From positions 69,529,901-69,593,900 of the forward strand of contig CM037591.1 of NCBI GenBank assembly GCA_021018995.1: 64,000 bases of DNA, written 5' to 3'. Position 1 is the first letter of the stretch, and each line of letters begins with the position of its first letter. A program made the translations under genes and the position numbers. Source of the stretch: Chloranthus sessilifolius. Taxonomy: Eukaryota > Streptophyta > Magnoliopsida > Chloranthales > Chloranthaceae. Positions 33,480 to 44,900 of the stretch are shown in pieces. The notes below the pieces were generated by a model. It searched no databases. It saw only the letters and a program-made list of their open reading frames with translations, and had not been told where the DNA came from.

Positions 33480-34515
33480 GTGCCACTCTACGAGCAACAT
33501 CAACTGGAGGTTTACTTACTACAGTGATGATTCGAGCTCCACTCTTCGATAGGATCAGAGAACTCCAGATGTAGGATGCAGAGCTTATTTCCATCAGACA
33601 GGGAGTACAAAATGGGCTACAGCTAGATTTCTCAATCAAGGACGATGGGTCCTTATTGTTTCAAGGTCGAATATGCATACCTGATGATAGTGCCTTGCAT
33701 CAGGAAATTCTCGAAGAAGCTCACAAATCAGCTTATCTTATTCATCCTGGCAGCACAAAAATGTACTAGGATCTAAAGAAGACATTTTGGTGGAACGGCC
33801 TAAAACGTGATGCAGCGGAATATGTTGCGAAGTGTTTAACCTGTTATCAAGTAAAGGTTGAGCACAAGCACCCTGCTGGTCTGTTACAGCCAAATCGGCA
33901 CATTTCTTATCCCATACTCATAAGGGTTATAATGTAATTTGGGTGATTATTGATCGATTAACCAAATCAGCACATTTCTTACCCTATAGTACGCGATATA
34001 AAGCATTGAAATTGGCTGAAATCTATCTGAGAGAGAATGTACGATTATATGGGATACCCGTAAGCATTATGTCAGATCGCGATCCTTTATATACTTTGCG
34101 ATTTTGGCAGAGTTTCCAAGAAGGTATGGGTTCAAAGTTAGACTTCAGTACTGCGTTTCATCCTTAGACCGACGGGCAGACGGAGAGGGTGAATCAGGTG
34201 ATTGAAGAAATGTTAATGTTAAGGGCCTGTATGCTAGATTTTAAAGGATCATGGGAGAAGCACTTACCTCTGATCGAATTCGCATATAATAACAGTTTCC
34301 AATCAAGCATCGGCATGGCACCATTCGAGGCATTGTATGGATGCCGATGTAAAGCTCCGATTAATTGAGAAGAAGCTAGAGAGTGTTTGATTTTAGGCCC
34401 TTACCTGATAGAAAACACCAATGCGGTTGTTCATGTTATTCGAGAACGATTGAAGAGTGCTCAGAGTCGACAGAAAAGTTATGCGGATCTCAAAAGAACA
34501 AGTGTTGATTTTTAG
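33480..34515 (+). pseudogene. Integrase, element C, with first catalytic Asp region missing
   Basis: The zinc-binding region HKSAYLIHPGSTKMY..CLTCYQVKVEH is present. After HPAGLLQP the expected linker with MDF(V/I)TGLP, which carries the first catalytic Asp, is absent. In its place (33890-33915) is AAATCGGCACATTTCTTA, near-identical to the sequence at 33964 (AAATCAGCACATTTCTTA). The core resumes GYNVIWVIIDRLTKSAHFLP, IMSDRDPLYTLRFWQSF (second Asp) and TDGQTERVNQVIEEML (Glu). Several stops. Confidence 0.83.
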
Positions 34516-35007
34516 GTAATACCCTACACTGATAAGTCCATTGTGAATTCACTGACCTATATTATCATTCTGATGAATGGTATACAAATTGGTGAGCACG
34601 TCTTTATCAAAATCTCTCCGATAAAAGGCATGATGCGATTTGGGAAATGAGGCAAGTTGAGTCCTCAGTATGTTGGACAATTCCCAATATTGGGTAGAGT
34701 AGGAGAGGTCGCGTATCGACTTGCATTACCTCCACATTTATCTTGCATTCATGACGTCTTTCACGTGTCTATCCTGAGGAAGTACGTCAGCGATCCAACA
34801 CATATGTTGGATTGTCAACCCTTAGATATTTAGGAAGATTTAACGGTGACCGAGGAACCAAGTCAAATTTTAGATCGCATAGATCAAATCTTGCGAACGA
34901 AGCGAATCCCACTTGTCTTGATCCAATGGAAAAATCATGGACCGCATGAGGCTACTTGATAACGTGAAGCCGATATTCGCACTCAATACCCTCATTTATT
35001 TCCATAA
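34516..35007 (+). pseudogene. Integrase C-terminal region and chromodomain, element C
   Basis: ALPPHLSCIHDVFHVSILRKYVSDP, then EEPSQILDRIDQILRTKRIP, LVLIQWKNHGPHEAT and QYPHLFP, stop at 35005-35007. This is the chromodomain-like tail that closes Tekay/Del-type pol and is thought to target integration to heterochromatin. Stops near 34516 and 34832 and before the last segment. Confidence 0.82.
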
Positions 35008-35578
35008 GGTACATTAATTATGGTACGTAGAAATTTCTGTTTCAATGCTCATGATATGACTATGCTTGTTTAGATAAATCTATATAAGTTTCACAAATTG
35101 GGAGGTAAATGACATATATGACCTGATAAGATGATCAACTCATAAATGCTTTAAATGGCATTGGTTCATTAAAAGTTATTTTATAGTGAACCAACAATAT
35201 TCTATATACCTTGATACACTTAGCAGTTATTATTTTGTTAAAATAAAATTATTTGGAGGAAAGAGAAAGCAAAAAACTTACATCCAATTATTTTAACAGA
35301 TACCTAGTAGAGGTGACACATCCCAGTACACCTCTTCAACTTCCAATTAAAACTACTAGGCCCAGAGAAGGGCTGACCCAGTACATGTCCGCGTAATACC
35401 ATAAGGTACAATTATCATTTTCATCAAAATAAAATATTTTAACATAACAACACACTTCAAAAAGATCATCAAACATTTTTAGACAGACCCCGTATTTGTT
35501 AAGTACACCCAGATACCAAGGACCTTTGAAACCAAACTAGTGGGCCTTGAAATATGGGCCAGACAACATTTGACCCCG
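35008..35578 (+). other. Post-pol spacer, element C
   Basis: No gene seen. AT-rich sequence between the chromodomain stop and the internal motif cassette. Confidence 0.5.
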
Positions 35579-35650
35579 TTGCTACGGCAAGGACATAAGT
35601 TGGCCGCGGCAAGTTGCCGTGACAAGTATAAATGGTTGTCGTGGCCATCC
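35579..35650 (+). promoter_or_regulatory. Internal TTGCCGCGGCAA array with TATA-like box upstream of the extra ORF (element C)
   Basis: TTGCTACGGCAA (35579), TTGGCCGCGGCAA (35600), TTGCCGTGACAA (35614) and GGTTGTCGTGGCCA (35634), with GTATAAATGG at 35626-35635 among them. This is the word used in C's LTR arrays, and it is not seen elsewhere in the window. The extra ORF starts about 290 bases downstream. Confidence 0.65.
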
Positions 35651-35917
35651 TGTGGAGCCTAAGTGGGTCTGAAACCCCTCTCTAGTCTATTTTTGGTTAT
35701 TTGTTGCTAGAGGTTCCTTGTTTCTTCTAGCTCCCGAGCCATACCATCTGCATGCACTCCAAAATCGAGCGAAAACCTGTTGCATGTTATAGATTTCCTC
35801 TTGGTAGCTCTCCATTCATTGCTATTTCAGCATTTCAGCCATATTTCTGATCTTCTTGTGAGGTAAATCTATACCGTTAGCTCTGGTTTGCATTCCTTAT
35901 ATTTTGATTTAATTAGT

Positions 35918-37250
35918 ATGCCTCCTAGGAAGACTGTAGTATCCAAACCCCCAAAGGCATCAGCCAAAGCAAAGGGCAAAGCTCCTTCTACCTCCCATGA
36001 ACATAGCGATCCGCCTACGGATCAAGAACGGCCCGTCCCATGGTGGGACGCGAAGGCAATGGAACCCAAGTGGATCATTGACGATACACTACTTACACCG
36101 AACGACCAGACCGCATGGTCCATTCGGTATATGGAACAGGTGCGTCTAGACAACTTATACTAACCCTTCCATACTCATTTCTATCCACGTCTGGTCCATC
36201 TATTTTATCAAAATTAAAATTGTCACCAACAATTGGCCAGCTAGAAACTGAAATTGATAATCACAAATTTTATTTCAATTTATAAGACATAGCACAAGCT
36301 ATGGATTGTAGTCCAAATTTTGATGTCAGTCTAGGGCTACAAATGCCACGATAAAGGGATGTGAAATTTCATCACATCACTACAAAAATGATTGATGGGC
36401 AGACCTCTTCCGCCCAAGGCCTTTCAGTCCGTCGCAGCCAATTATCACAGCAGATGTGGTTTCTTGACTATGTATTCTGATGTAATTTATACCCAATACA
36501 ACATGAAAGAGAGCACCGCGATGCTCTGTTACAAGCCTTATTTGCTGTTCATGAGAACAAATGGGTGAATGCCCCAAAAGTGGTATGGGAAGGCATGCAA
36601 TATGCCAACATTCATTTACATTGCACCATCTCTAGCCCTATGCCAGCATGCCCATATCCCCGCTTGATGACCCACCTTTTAAAAGGTCACTCTGATAGTG
36701 TAAATCAAGTTCCTTACCAAATTCCTCAGGGTGAAGAAGTCTGCACCAATAATATGCGGGTCTTTAGCCCAGCAATATGGAGAAATGTGTATCAACGATC
36801 ATCTCAAGCAATACAAAATCGCCAAGCCCGCCAGATACGTCCTCCTCCACCACCTCCACAAGCACCACCCTCAGTACCAACCCAAGACATCCCCATTCCC
36901 CCTCAATCTTAAACTCAAGCACAAATCGAATCGGTTCCCTCGGCGCATGGGATATATACCAATGCTGATTTGCAACAGCTCATGCGTGAAAACCATGAGC
37001 AGACTCTTCTCCAATTCGATAATTTATATCGCAATCACTATATCCTCCATCAGCGAGTTGATTATATCGAAGAAGCCACCAATATCATGATGGAGCATAC
37101 TTTTTAGACAGCTTCAGTCCTTACATTGGGCGGGTGTGAAACTATATCTCGCAATACACCTGCAATGCAGCCTTACTCATGCCAGAATTCCAGCAGGACT
37201 TTCAGCAACAAGATGCTGGTCCATCATCAGCTGGTCAACAATAGCCGAGT
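35918..37250 (+). pseudogene. Extra ORF (ORF3-like) of chromovirus C
   Basis: Starts MPPRKTVVSKPPKASAKAKG at 35918, a strongly basic N-terminus. Later segments: MEPKWIIDDTLLTPNDQTAW, FYPRLVHLFYQN, IDNHKFYFNL, DIAQAMDCSPNFDV and a Pro-rich stretch PPPPPQAPPS near 36840-36880, then EQTLLQFDNLYRNHYI and a C-terminal QQDAGPSSAGQQ. FYPRLVHLFYQN parallels YPRLVNLWYQNI in E's ORF3. The order (basic start, FY.NL core, Pro/Ser-rich tail) recalls the family annotated as putative plant transposon protein (PF20167). Not a usual part of a chromovirus. Decayed by stops from 36163 on. Function unknown. Confidence 0.6.
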
Positions 37251-37642
37251 ACATAGCCTGGTGAGTCCTCAACTCACATGTTAACAGTGTTGTTTATGTC
37301 ATTCCAATTCGAGACCTGATTACACGGAATTCCTATTGCTATTTCATATCAAATCTAACTGAGCTAACTGAACTGAATGCTATTGTCTACTTAGATTCTA
37401 TGTACCTCATACATGTAGATGTAGTATATTTTCGTGAGTTTTATATATGTGTTGATCGTAATGCTGGTTTTCTGTATATATGGATTGAAAATAACACAGA
37501 TAGTAGAAGTAGAACATGGCCTAGAAATATTTGTCAATGAGACATTAGCATCCTTGTATAGTCATTCAATACACCCTTGATTTTACATCTAACCACTGTA
37601 ACCTGATTCACATTATCGTCTCGATTTATTTTTGAGGATGAA

Positions 37643-37663
37643 AATTTCTTAAATAGGGGAAAA
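37643..37663 (+). other. Polypurine tract, element C
   Basis: GAGGATGAAAATTTCTTAAA followed by TAGGGGAAAA just before the 3' LTR, as in other chromoviruses. Confidence 0.75.
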
Positions 37664-38719
37664 TGTAACGGATGCCCAACTGTAACGGATGCCCTGGTGT
37701 TAAACCACACTATTTAGTATGGACATGAATCTGGACAGGCAGGTGTCGAATACGAGAGTAGATGTTTTATTTTAGGCCGTAACTATGTAATTAAAAAGTT
37801 GACCAAAACATGCATATACCTGCTATATTATACCTGCCCTAAAATGTTAAGGACTTATAAATGAAACAAAGCCTTCATACAACACATAGCCAACTATATC
37901 AATATATAACCTTATATCTGTGAAATGGTGTAACAAAAGCTAATTTTTGCTTACATGACAATTTCACTAGCTTTATTCTTTTGGCTTATTCTAGAGTTGC
38001 ATGCACAAAGCCTGTACTGCCTTGTATGGAATACAAACCTCAGAATGCTTATAAGCTGCTTGCATGATAAATTAACTACACGACTCAATGAGTCATTCTA
38101 TGTTTTCATGCGCGCAAAGTGAAGCTACCGGCTATATAAGGTAATCGAATTCCCTTCATCCTCCTCATTTAAATTCCTTGTAAGTCGACCCTACACCTAT
38201 GACAGCCAGAGAGACCAAAGCCAATTAATGAGGATAGTGAAAAGAAATTAGTGCGAGTACAACCTTGGACACCAATTGCGAACATAAGATCATAAAGTAA
38301 ATCGCCACTTTGGTTCGCATTCTTCGAACTCGATGCCATTACTACCAAATCGGTATCATCGTCATCTCGCATTCACAAAATGGTATGTTGTTCATTCATG
38401 TACATTAAAAGTAGAGTTGGTCATATGATGTAGCTCAGAGTTAGCTCTCGGCTTGAATACATGAAGTCTGAGTATAGATTGGTGCACTCCGGATCTTCTT
38501 TGATGACCTGCTGAACTGAATATATAGCTTTACTTATGCCAACCCCATAATACAAACTCACGATACCTATAGATATAGAGATATATATATATATATATAA
38601 ATAAAGATATATATATATATATATATCTATATCAAAGTTATAAAAATATATATATCTAAACAAAACTACAAGGGCAACAAAACACAGAGAAACCATGAAG
38701 GCACCCCGGCAAGCAAGGG

Positions 38720-38930
38720 TTGCAACGACAAGGACCTCACCTGGACTGCTTGCCACGGCAACCTCACAAGGGTTGCCGCAGCAAGGTTATCAGCTGGGCT
38801 GCTTGTCGTGGCAACCCTTGGGGGTTTGCCGAGGCAAGCAAATTTCTAGCCCATATATTTTGGATGTTGCTTGGTTGGTCTGTACATGGATATATGTCTT
38901 GACCCTAAGCACCGTTGCTGTTATAAAACC
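38720..38930 (+). promoter_or_regulatory. LTR promoter C (3'): TTGCCGCGGCAA array plus TATA
   Basis: Sites at about 38720, 38750, 38773, 38803 and 38826 (TTGCCACGGCAA, TTGCCGCAGCAA, TTGTCGTGGCAA, TTGCCGAGGCAA). TTATAAAACC at 38921-38930. CpG sites are more decayed than in the 5' LTR. Confidence 0.62.
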
Positions 38931-39657
38931 AAGATGGAGGGTCTTAGGTGACCTATATTCCATTGCTTATACTAAACTACATTTATATAAATATATAGGT
39001 GAAACATGGTGCACTTAAGCACTGAAATTATAAAGTGATGCTCCCGGATGCCTGATCAAACATACACTCCGATTCAAGTAAACAAATAGGTAGGGAATAT
39101 ATGTTGTTAATAGATATGGTATTTCTTCTTCTCATTTAGCGTGCCATTTAAATTTTCATTATATGATTAAGTATAGTGATAAATTATGAGGAAGTAAAAT
39201 TCACTGATAAGCGGGTTAGGAGTAACAAGTAGACCCAAGTTTGATTAAACATGATAAACCTGATCAGATATGAAATAGGTGAACTAGATTCGCAGATGAT
39301 TTAATGAGAAATGCATATCACTAATGAGTACATACTAGTTTAGTTATAGAAATTGATATTGCAGCTATATGACCATATAACAGTTTTTTGAATGTGCAAT
39401 TATATACTCATATATCAGTTTTGTAAGTCGATTTCTAGAAAGACATGTCAGTTTTGAATATCAGTTGGATAGAAATAAATATAAATTGGGCATAACAGTT
39501 TGATAAAATATGTCAGTTTTGTATAAATCAGTTTTGGTACAATGCACTAGTAAACCATACATTACATGTTAGTTGGATGTAAGCATGCACATTATTTTAA
39601 TTCATAGGCTATTCAGATCCTATTATCAGTGGTATCTTTCATATGCTGTCATCTTGA

Positions 39658-39825
39658 GACAAGTGATCCCGCTAACTCGGGAGTTTGATTCCCTTAGTCC
39701 AAGTGATCCTGCTAACTCGGGAGCTTGACAAGTGATCCCGCTAAGTCGGGAGCTTGATTCTCTTAGTCCAAGTGATCTCGCTAACTCAGGAGCTTGACAA
39801 GTGATCCCGTTAACTCGGGAGCTTA
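39658..39825 (+). repeat. Tandem repeats in C's 3' LTR
   Basis: Same AAGTGATCCCGCTAACTCGG..GAGCTTGA units as 28975-29150, five to six copies with small changes. Confidence 0.8.
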
Positions 39826-40401
39826 TTTTTCTGTTTCTTCTGTTTTCGCCTGCACGTGTATCTTCTTTCAGCTTGATTTCTCATACCTGTTGCATGATTC
39901 ATTAATTCAACATATTAGCATATTATATTAGTCATATAATGCTAAAGTCATATTCTTTAATTCGTTTTATGCCTCTCAATGAGAATGTGATAAGTAGTCA
40001 TTGTATGCTAGCAATGTAATATTCTCTGCTAAGCTTTTATGGTAGCTCATTCTACGCCTTAAATGTCTTAGCTGCACAACCAGATCCTGAGCATGCAGCG
40101 AACCCTAGGTACGTGCCCGACGAGGAAGGAGAAGATGATGACGAAGACAAGGAAGACAATTTTGGGTGGAAAGCTATACATCAGATCAGTTAGTCTTGTA
40201 TATAGTTTTGCTAGTTTTAGTAGATCAGTCAAAGTCAGTTTATTTTTCCATATTGTTAACTGTCAGAGTAAGTACATTACTTCCACAATTACATCACTTT
40301 GTACACGACATGACACCCTTTATATGAAAGGATCTTATTAGGTGATCTGACGATGCGACGGTTCCAATATATCTTACGAAGGGAAACATCGAGTTGTCAC
40401 A

Positions 40402-40985
40402 CTTTGTCTCAAACTGTTAACTCCCATAGCCAAAGTATTAAGAAAATAGAGGACCACCTCGGTTAGCTATCTAATACTTTGACTAGGAGAGAGGAGGGAA
40501 GATTGCCTAGTCAGTCCATGAATAACTCAAAAGGGCAGTATATGATGGTTGAGACTTCTTCTCATGAAGAAGCCAAATATGTCACCACTTTGAGAAGTGG
40601 AAGGCTGGTTGATAACGAAGTTGGTGTTGAGCTTGATGAGAAAAGTGCAGGAAATGAAAGAATAACCCATGCTGATATGCAACAGGAGCAGCATATGAGA
40701 AATACGGGGGGTGTTGATCTGCCCCAATAGAAAAATGAAAAGAAAAATAAAGAAAAAACTGATGAGATTGTTAAGGTTGCAAATGGGAGATCAGTCCCCC
40801 ATTTGCCATTTCCCAATGCACTACAAGCACCTTCTCCTTTTGACATGGGGAATGCTAAAATTGTGAAAATGATGGAGACATTTAAACAAGTCAAGATCAA
40901 CTTGCCTTTACTTGATGCAATCATGCAAGTTCCAGCCTATAAAAAGTTTTTAAGAGATTTGTCCACACATAACAGGTAATCTAGG
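40402..40985 (+). pseudogene. gag: gag, element E, part 2
   Basis: Continues the gag split by C: SQTVNSHSQSIKKIEDHLG, LTRREEGRLPSQ, EEAKYVTTLRSGRLVDNEV, LPFPNALQAPSPFDMGNAKI and VKINLPLLDAIMQVPAYKKF. It matches B's 5107-6576 segment by segment. Stops at 40466, 40728 and 40977. Confidence 0.82.
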
Positions 40986-41745
40986 ATACACCTATCCAAG
41001 AAGGTCTTTTGAGCTAAGAAATTGAACCAAGTGTTGTCTATTGCAACCCCAATAAAGTTCCAAGACCCTGTAGTTCCAACATTCCCTTGCATCATTAGGA
41101 ATCACACAATTGAGAAAGCCTTGTTAGATCGGGGGACCAGTGTGAACCTACTTCCATATTCAGTTTATGAGAAGTTAGGTTTGGGAGAATAAAACCCACA
41201 CATGTGGTTTTACAGTTGATTGACAGATCTGAAAGGAGGCCTGTGGGAATGATAGAAGATGGGTTAGTTGGGGTTGACAAGTTTTTCTATCCAGCAGATT
41301 TTCTAGTTCTAGATATGAAACCAAGCAAGTACACTACCTCCATTCCTGTAATTTTAGGTAGGCCATTCTTGGCCATTGCCAATGCTTGTATATAATATAG
41401 ATCAGGTGTAATGGAGGTGTCTTTTGGCAACATGAAAGTAAAATTGAATATTTACAATGCAGTAAGTCAGCCTCACTTGGATAGTGAGGATTGCTTTTTG
41501 ATTGATGTGTTGGATGAGCTTTTGGAAAAGACTTTTCTCAAGCTGCTGCATTGTGATGATTTGTGTGATGTTTTTGAAAATGTGTGGAGTGAAATTATGG
41601 AAGAAAAGGCTCCCACACCTATGATTCAAGAGGTGAAAACCTTAAATTCTGAAGTGAGGCCAGCAACAAGTATCCTCCTTGGAAATCAGTTGTGTTGCCT
41701 CTTCCACCACCATAAAAGGCACCTTTGTTTCCTTCACTCATAAGT
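40986..41745 (+). pseudogene. Aspartic protease, element E
   Basis: KALLDRGTSVNLLPYSVYEKL (41113-41175) has DRGTS at the active site where B has DLGAS. The flap/C-terminal hallmark SIPVILGRPFLAIANA follows at 41338-41390. VSFGNMKVKLNIYNA and a Leu/Glu-rich linker lead toward RT. Frameshift near 41190 and several stops. Confidence 0.8.
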
Positions 41746-41989
41746 CCACTTGATGTGGAGTTGAAACAGCTGCCCAAGTCTTTGAAATATGCATTTTTTT
41801 GAGCTAATCAGAAATTGCCTGTGATAATCTCCTCTTCCCTCACTAATGAGCAAGAGGAAGAGCTATTGTGTGTTTTAAAAAAGCATAAGAGAGCAATAAG
41901 TTAGACTATTGCTGATCTTGGAGGCCTCAGCCTTACTGTTTGAATGCATAAAATTAACTTGGAAGAAGGTTCCAAACCCTCTTGAGAGA

Positions 41990-42900
41990 TGCAGAGAAAG
42001 TTAAACCCCCACATGCAAGAGGTAGTGATGAAGGAGGTGGTCAAATTGTTAGATACAGGGGTAATCTATCCCATTTCAGATTCTGAAAGAGTGGCACCTA
42101 CTTAGGTGGTACCTAAGGAATCTAGAATCACTGTGGTTAAATCTGATTCAGGTGAACTAATTCCAACTAGGGAAACCACAGGTTGGAGGGTATGCATTAA
42201 TTATCGAAAGCTCAATATAAAAACTAGAAAATGCCACTTTCCTTTGTCCTTCATAGACCAAATATTGGACAAGTTGGCAGGCAAAGCTTTCTATTGCTTT
42301 CTTGATGGATATTTTGGGTATAACCAAATCCCTGTGTATCCACAAGACCAAGAGAAGACTACTTGCACATGTCCATTTGGCTCCTTTGCCTATAGAAGGA
42401 TGCCATTTGGATTGTGCAATGCCCCAGTAACTTTTCAAAGGTGTATATATGCCATCTTCTCTGACATGATTGATAAGTTTTTAGAAATATTCATGGATGA
42501 TTTTTCTTTCTTTGGGGACAGTTTTAGCCAATGTGTACACCATCTCAGCCTAGTGCTGCAGAGATGTGAGGAAACCAACTTAGTTTTGAGTTGGGAAAAG
42601 AGTTATTTTATGATCAATCAAGGTATTGTCCTTGGCCATATTGTTTCCCACGGAGGCATTGAGGTAGACCAGGCTAAAAGTGATTTGATTACACATTTGC
42701 CCCCACCTAAAATTGTGAAACAAGTCAGATCTTTCTTGGGGCATGCTGGTTTTTATAGGAGATTCATAAAAGATTTCAGTAAAATCTCAAAACCTCCTTG
42801 TCACCTGTTGTGCCAAGAGGTTCCTTTTGAATTTAATGATGAATGTCTCATTGCTTTTGAGCCTTTGAAAGGTTGTTTAACCTCTGCACATGTCCTTCAA
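41990..42900 (+). pseudogene. Reverse transcriptase, element E
   Basis: QRKLNPHMQEVVMKEVVKLL, then the main frame with GWRVCINYRKLN, FLDGYFGYNQIPVYPQDQEK, FAYRRMPFGLCNAPVTFQRC and the catalytic IFMDDFSFFG (FMDD), which is the Tat/Athila form. The thumb follows: VLGHIVSHGGIEVDQAKSDL and VRSFLGHAGFYRRFIKDFSK. One stop at about 42103. The rest of the domain is open to 43035, the longest intact pol stretch in the window. Confidence 0.88.
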
Positions 42901-43330
42901 GCACCTAATTTTTCTTTACCATTTGAGCTGATGTGTGATGCATCAGATTTTACTATTGGTGCAATTTTGGAGCAAAGGAAGGACAAAGTACCATGTGTGA
43001 TTGCTTATGCAAGCAAAACCATGATTGATGTTTAGTTAAAGTACACCACAATTGAGAAGGAGCTGTTGGCCATTGTCTATGCTTTTAAAAAATTCAGGTC
43101 TTATGTGTTAGGATCTAGGATTGTGGTGTTCACAGACCACTCAGCCCTAAAGTATCTTTTGTCTAGAAAGGATGCCAAGCCAAGAGTAATCAGATGGATC
43201 CTTCTATTATAGGAGTTTGATCTTGAGATTAAAAAAAAAAGGGGTTAAAAATGTGATTGTAGACCACCTATCCAGGATCCTAGCTGCTGAGTTTGATAGG
43301 CTGCCTATCAATGATTCTTTCCCTGATGAA
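42901..43330 (+). pseudogene. RNase H domain, element E
   Basis: FELMCDASDFTIGAILEQ (first Asp), VIAYASKTM, then after a TAG at 43033 the segments [20 protein letters not shown] (Glu) and [20 protein letters not shown] (Asp). An A-run near 43230 causes a frameshift, after which ..VDHLSRI is recognisable. Confidence 0.82.
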
Positions 43331-43420
43331 TAGCTATTTACTGTCAACACTACTGCACCTTTGTTTGCAAACATAGTGAACTACATGGCAGTGGGTGGGA
43401 TTCCCCCACATTGAAAAAAA

Positions 43421-44650
43421 ATGGATAAGGAGCCACCCTTTTCTCAGATCAGACATTTCATGTGGGAGGATCCATACTTGTTCAAGCATTGTGCAGACCA
43501 AATTCTTAAGAGGTGTGTCCCTAATGATGAATTTCACAACATACTAACCATGTGTCATGAACAGGCTTGTAGAGACCATTTCAGTGGGAACAAGACTGCT
43601 GCCAAGATACTTCAAAGTGGATTTTATTGGCCCACTCTCTTCAAGGAAGCATGGCAGCATTGTAGAGCTTGTGAAAGATGCCAGAAAATAGGAAGTATCT
43701 CTAAAAGAAATTTCATGCCTTTATAGACTATACTTATTGTTGAACTCTTTGACATCTGGGGGATTGACTTTATGGGTTCCTTCCCTCCTTCCTATGGATA
43801 TAATTTCATTCTTGTGGTTATGGACTATGTGTCAAAATGGGTTGAGGCCATAGCCACAAGAACCAATTATCACAAAGTTGTCCTAAATTTCTTGAAGGAC
43901 AATATTTTCTCTAGGTTTGGCACCCCCAAAGCCATCATTAGTGATGGGGGAAGCCATTTCTGCAATAGACAGTTTGATAACTTACTTAAAAAGTACTCTG
44001 TGACACACAGAGTTGCCACACCATACCACCCACCGACCAGTGGGCAGGTAGAAATTTCTAATAGAGAAATCAAACACATTTTTAAAAAAACTGAGAGGAG
44101 ATAAGAAGGATTGGTACCTGAAGTTACCTGATGCTCTTTAGGCTTATAGAACTGCTTATAAGACCTCAATAGGGATGTCTCCCTTTAGGTTGGTGTATGG
44201 CAAGGCATGCCATTTACCAATAGAGTTAGAACATAGAGCCTATTGGGTTATTAAATCATTGAATGCTAATTTAACTTCTGCTAGCATGCACAAGAGTCTA
44301 CAACTGTCAGAGCTGGAAGAACTAAGATTGGAAGCTTACTCCAATGCAAGGATCTACAAAGAAAAGACCAAAGTTTTTTATGATAAGCACTTGTTGAGAA
44401 AGTAGTATGTAGCAGGCAACACGGTATGGCTTTTCAATTCCAAATTGAAAATTTTTCCATGCAAGTTGAGATCTAGATGGGAAGAACCTTACATTCCAAT
44501 GTATGTATCCCATCTGGAGCTGTTGAAATCATGGATCCAAAGGATGATAGGATCATGAAAGTTAATTGTTAAAGGCTCAAACTCTTTGTTGAAAATATGG
44601 TAGACCTTGTGGTGACCATTAACATTCAAGAACCTCCAAAATGTGATTGA
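43421..44650 (+). pseudogene. Integrase, element E
   Basis: Zinc-binding region CHEQACRDHFSGNKTAAKIL..CRACERCQKIG. Catalytic core: [20 protein letters not shown] (first Asp), [20 protein letters not shown] (second Asp) and [19 protein letters not shown] (Glu). Then [20 protein letters not shown] and a frame ending INIQEPPKCD with TGA at 44648-44650. Stops at 43723, 44102, 44118 and 44403 and a frameshift in the C-terminal domain. No chromodomain, as expected outside chromoviruses. Confidence 0.87.
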
Positions 44651-44900
44651 TTTTTGACATTATACACTATGTATCATAACTGCCAGTTTTATTGTTGTTT
44701 CTATTGTCAAAATTGTTTGGCCTTGTGTATAGGTTACCATTTTTATTTAAGTGTTCCATTTAGGTTACTGAGTCAACCTTGATTAAGTTAGGAAGGCCCC
44801 CAATGCATGAGAAATCCAATGAGAACAAAGCAGAATTGATAAATCTGTGTGAATGGAGACAAGGAAATTAATGCGAAATAAGGTGGATTGTTAAATAGAC
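44651..44900 (+). other. Post-integrase spacer, element E
   Basis: No gene. AT-rich spacer corresponding to 4851-5106 in B. Confidence 0.5.

Larger units (their letters stand above)
26955..40401 (+). mobile_element. Element C: Tekay/Del-like chromovirus with an extra 3' ORF, nested in E
   Basis: 13,447 bp with two LTRs (26955-29888 and 37664-40401), a Met-type PBS, gag, protease, RT, RNase H, integrase, chromodomain, an additional ORF and a polypurine tract. Flanks are ATTTG and CTTTG, a 5-bp duplication with one mismatch. Removing C and one flank copy restores E's gag frame. The AAATTTCTTAAATAGGGG tract before the 3' LTR is typical of the chromovirus 3' end. Every coding domain is broken by stops. 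Confidence 0.92.
37664..40401 (+). repeat. 3' LTR of element C
   Basis: 2738 bp, TGTAACGGATGCCC to GTTGTCACA. Closely similar to the 5' copy, shorter mainly near the end (about 29495-29640 in the 5' copy has no counterpart). Contains AT runs (38583-38630), the array and TATA, and tandem repeats at 39658-39825. Confidence 0.88.
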
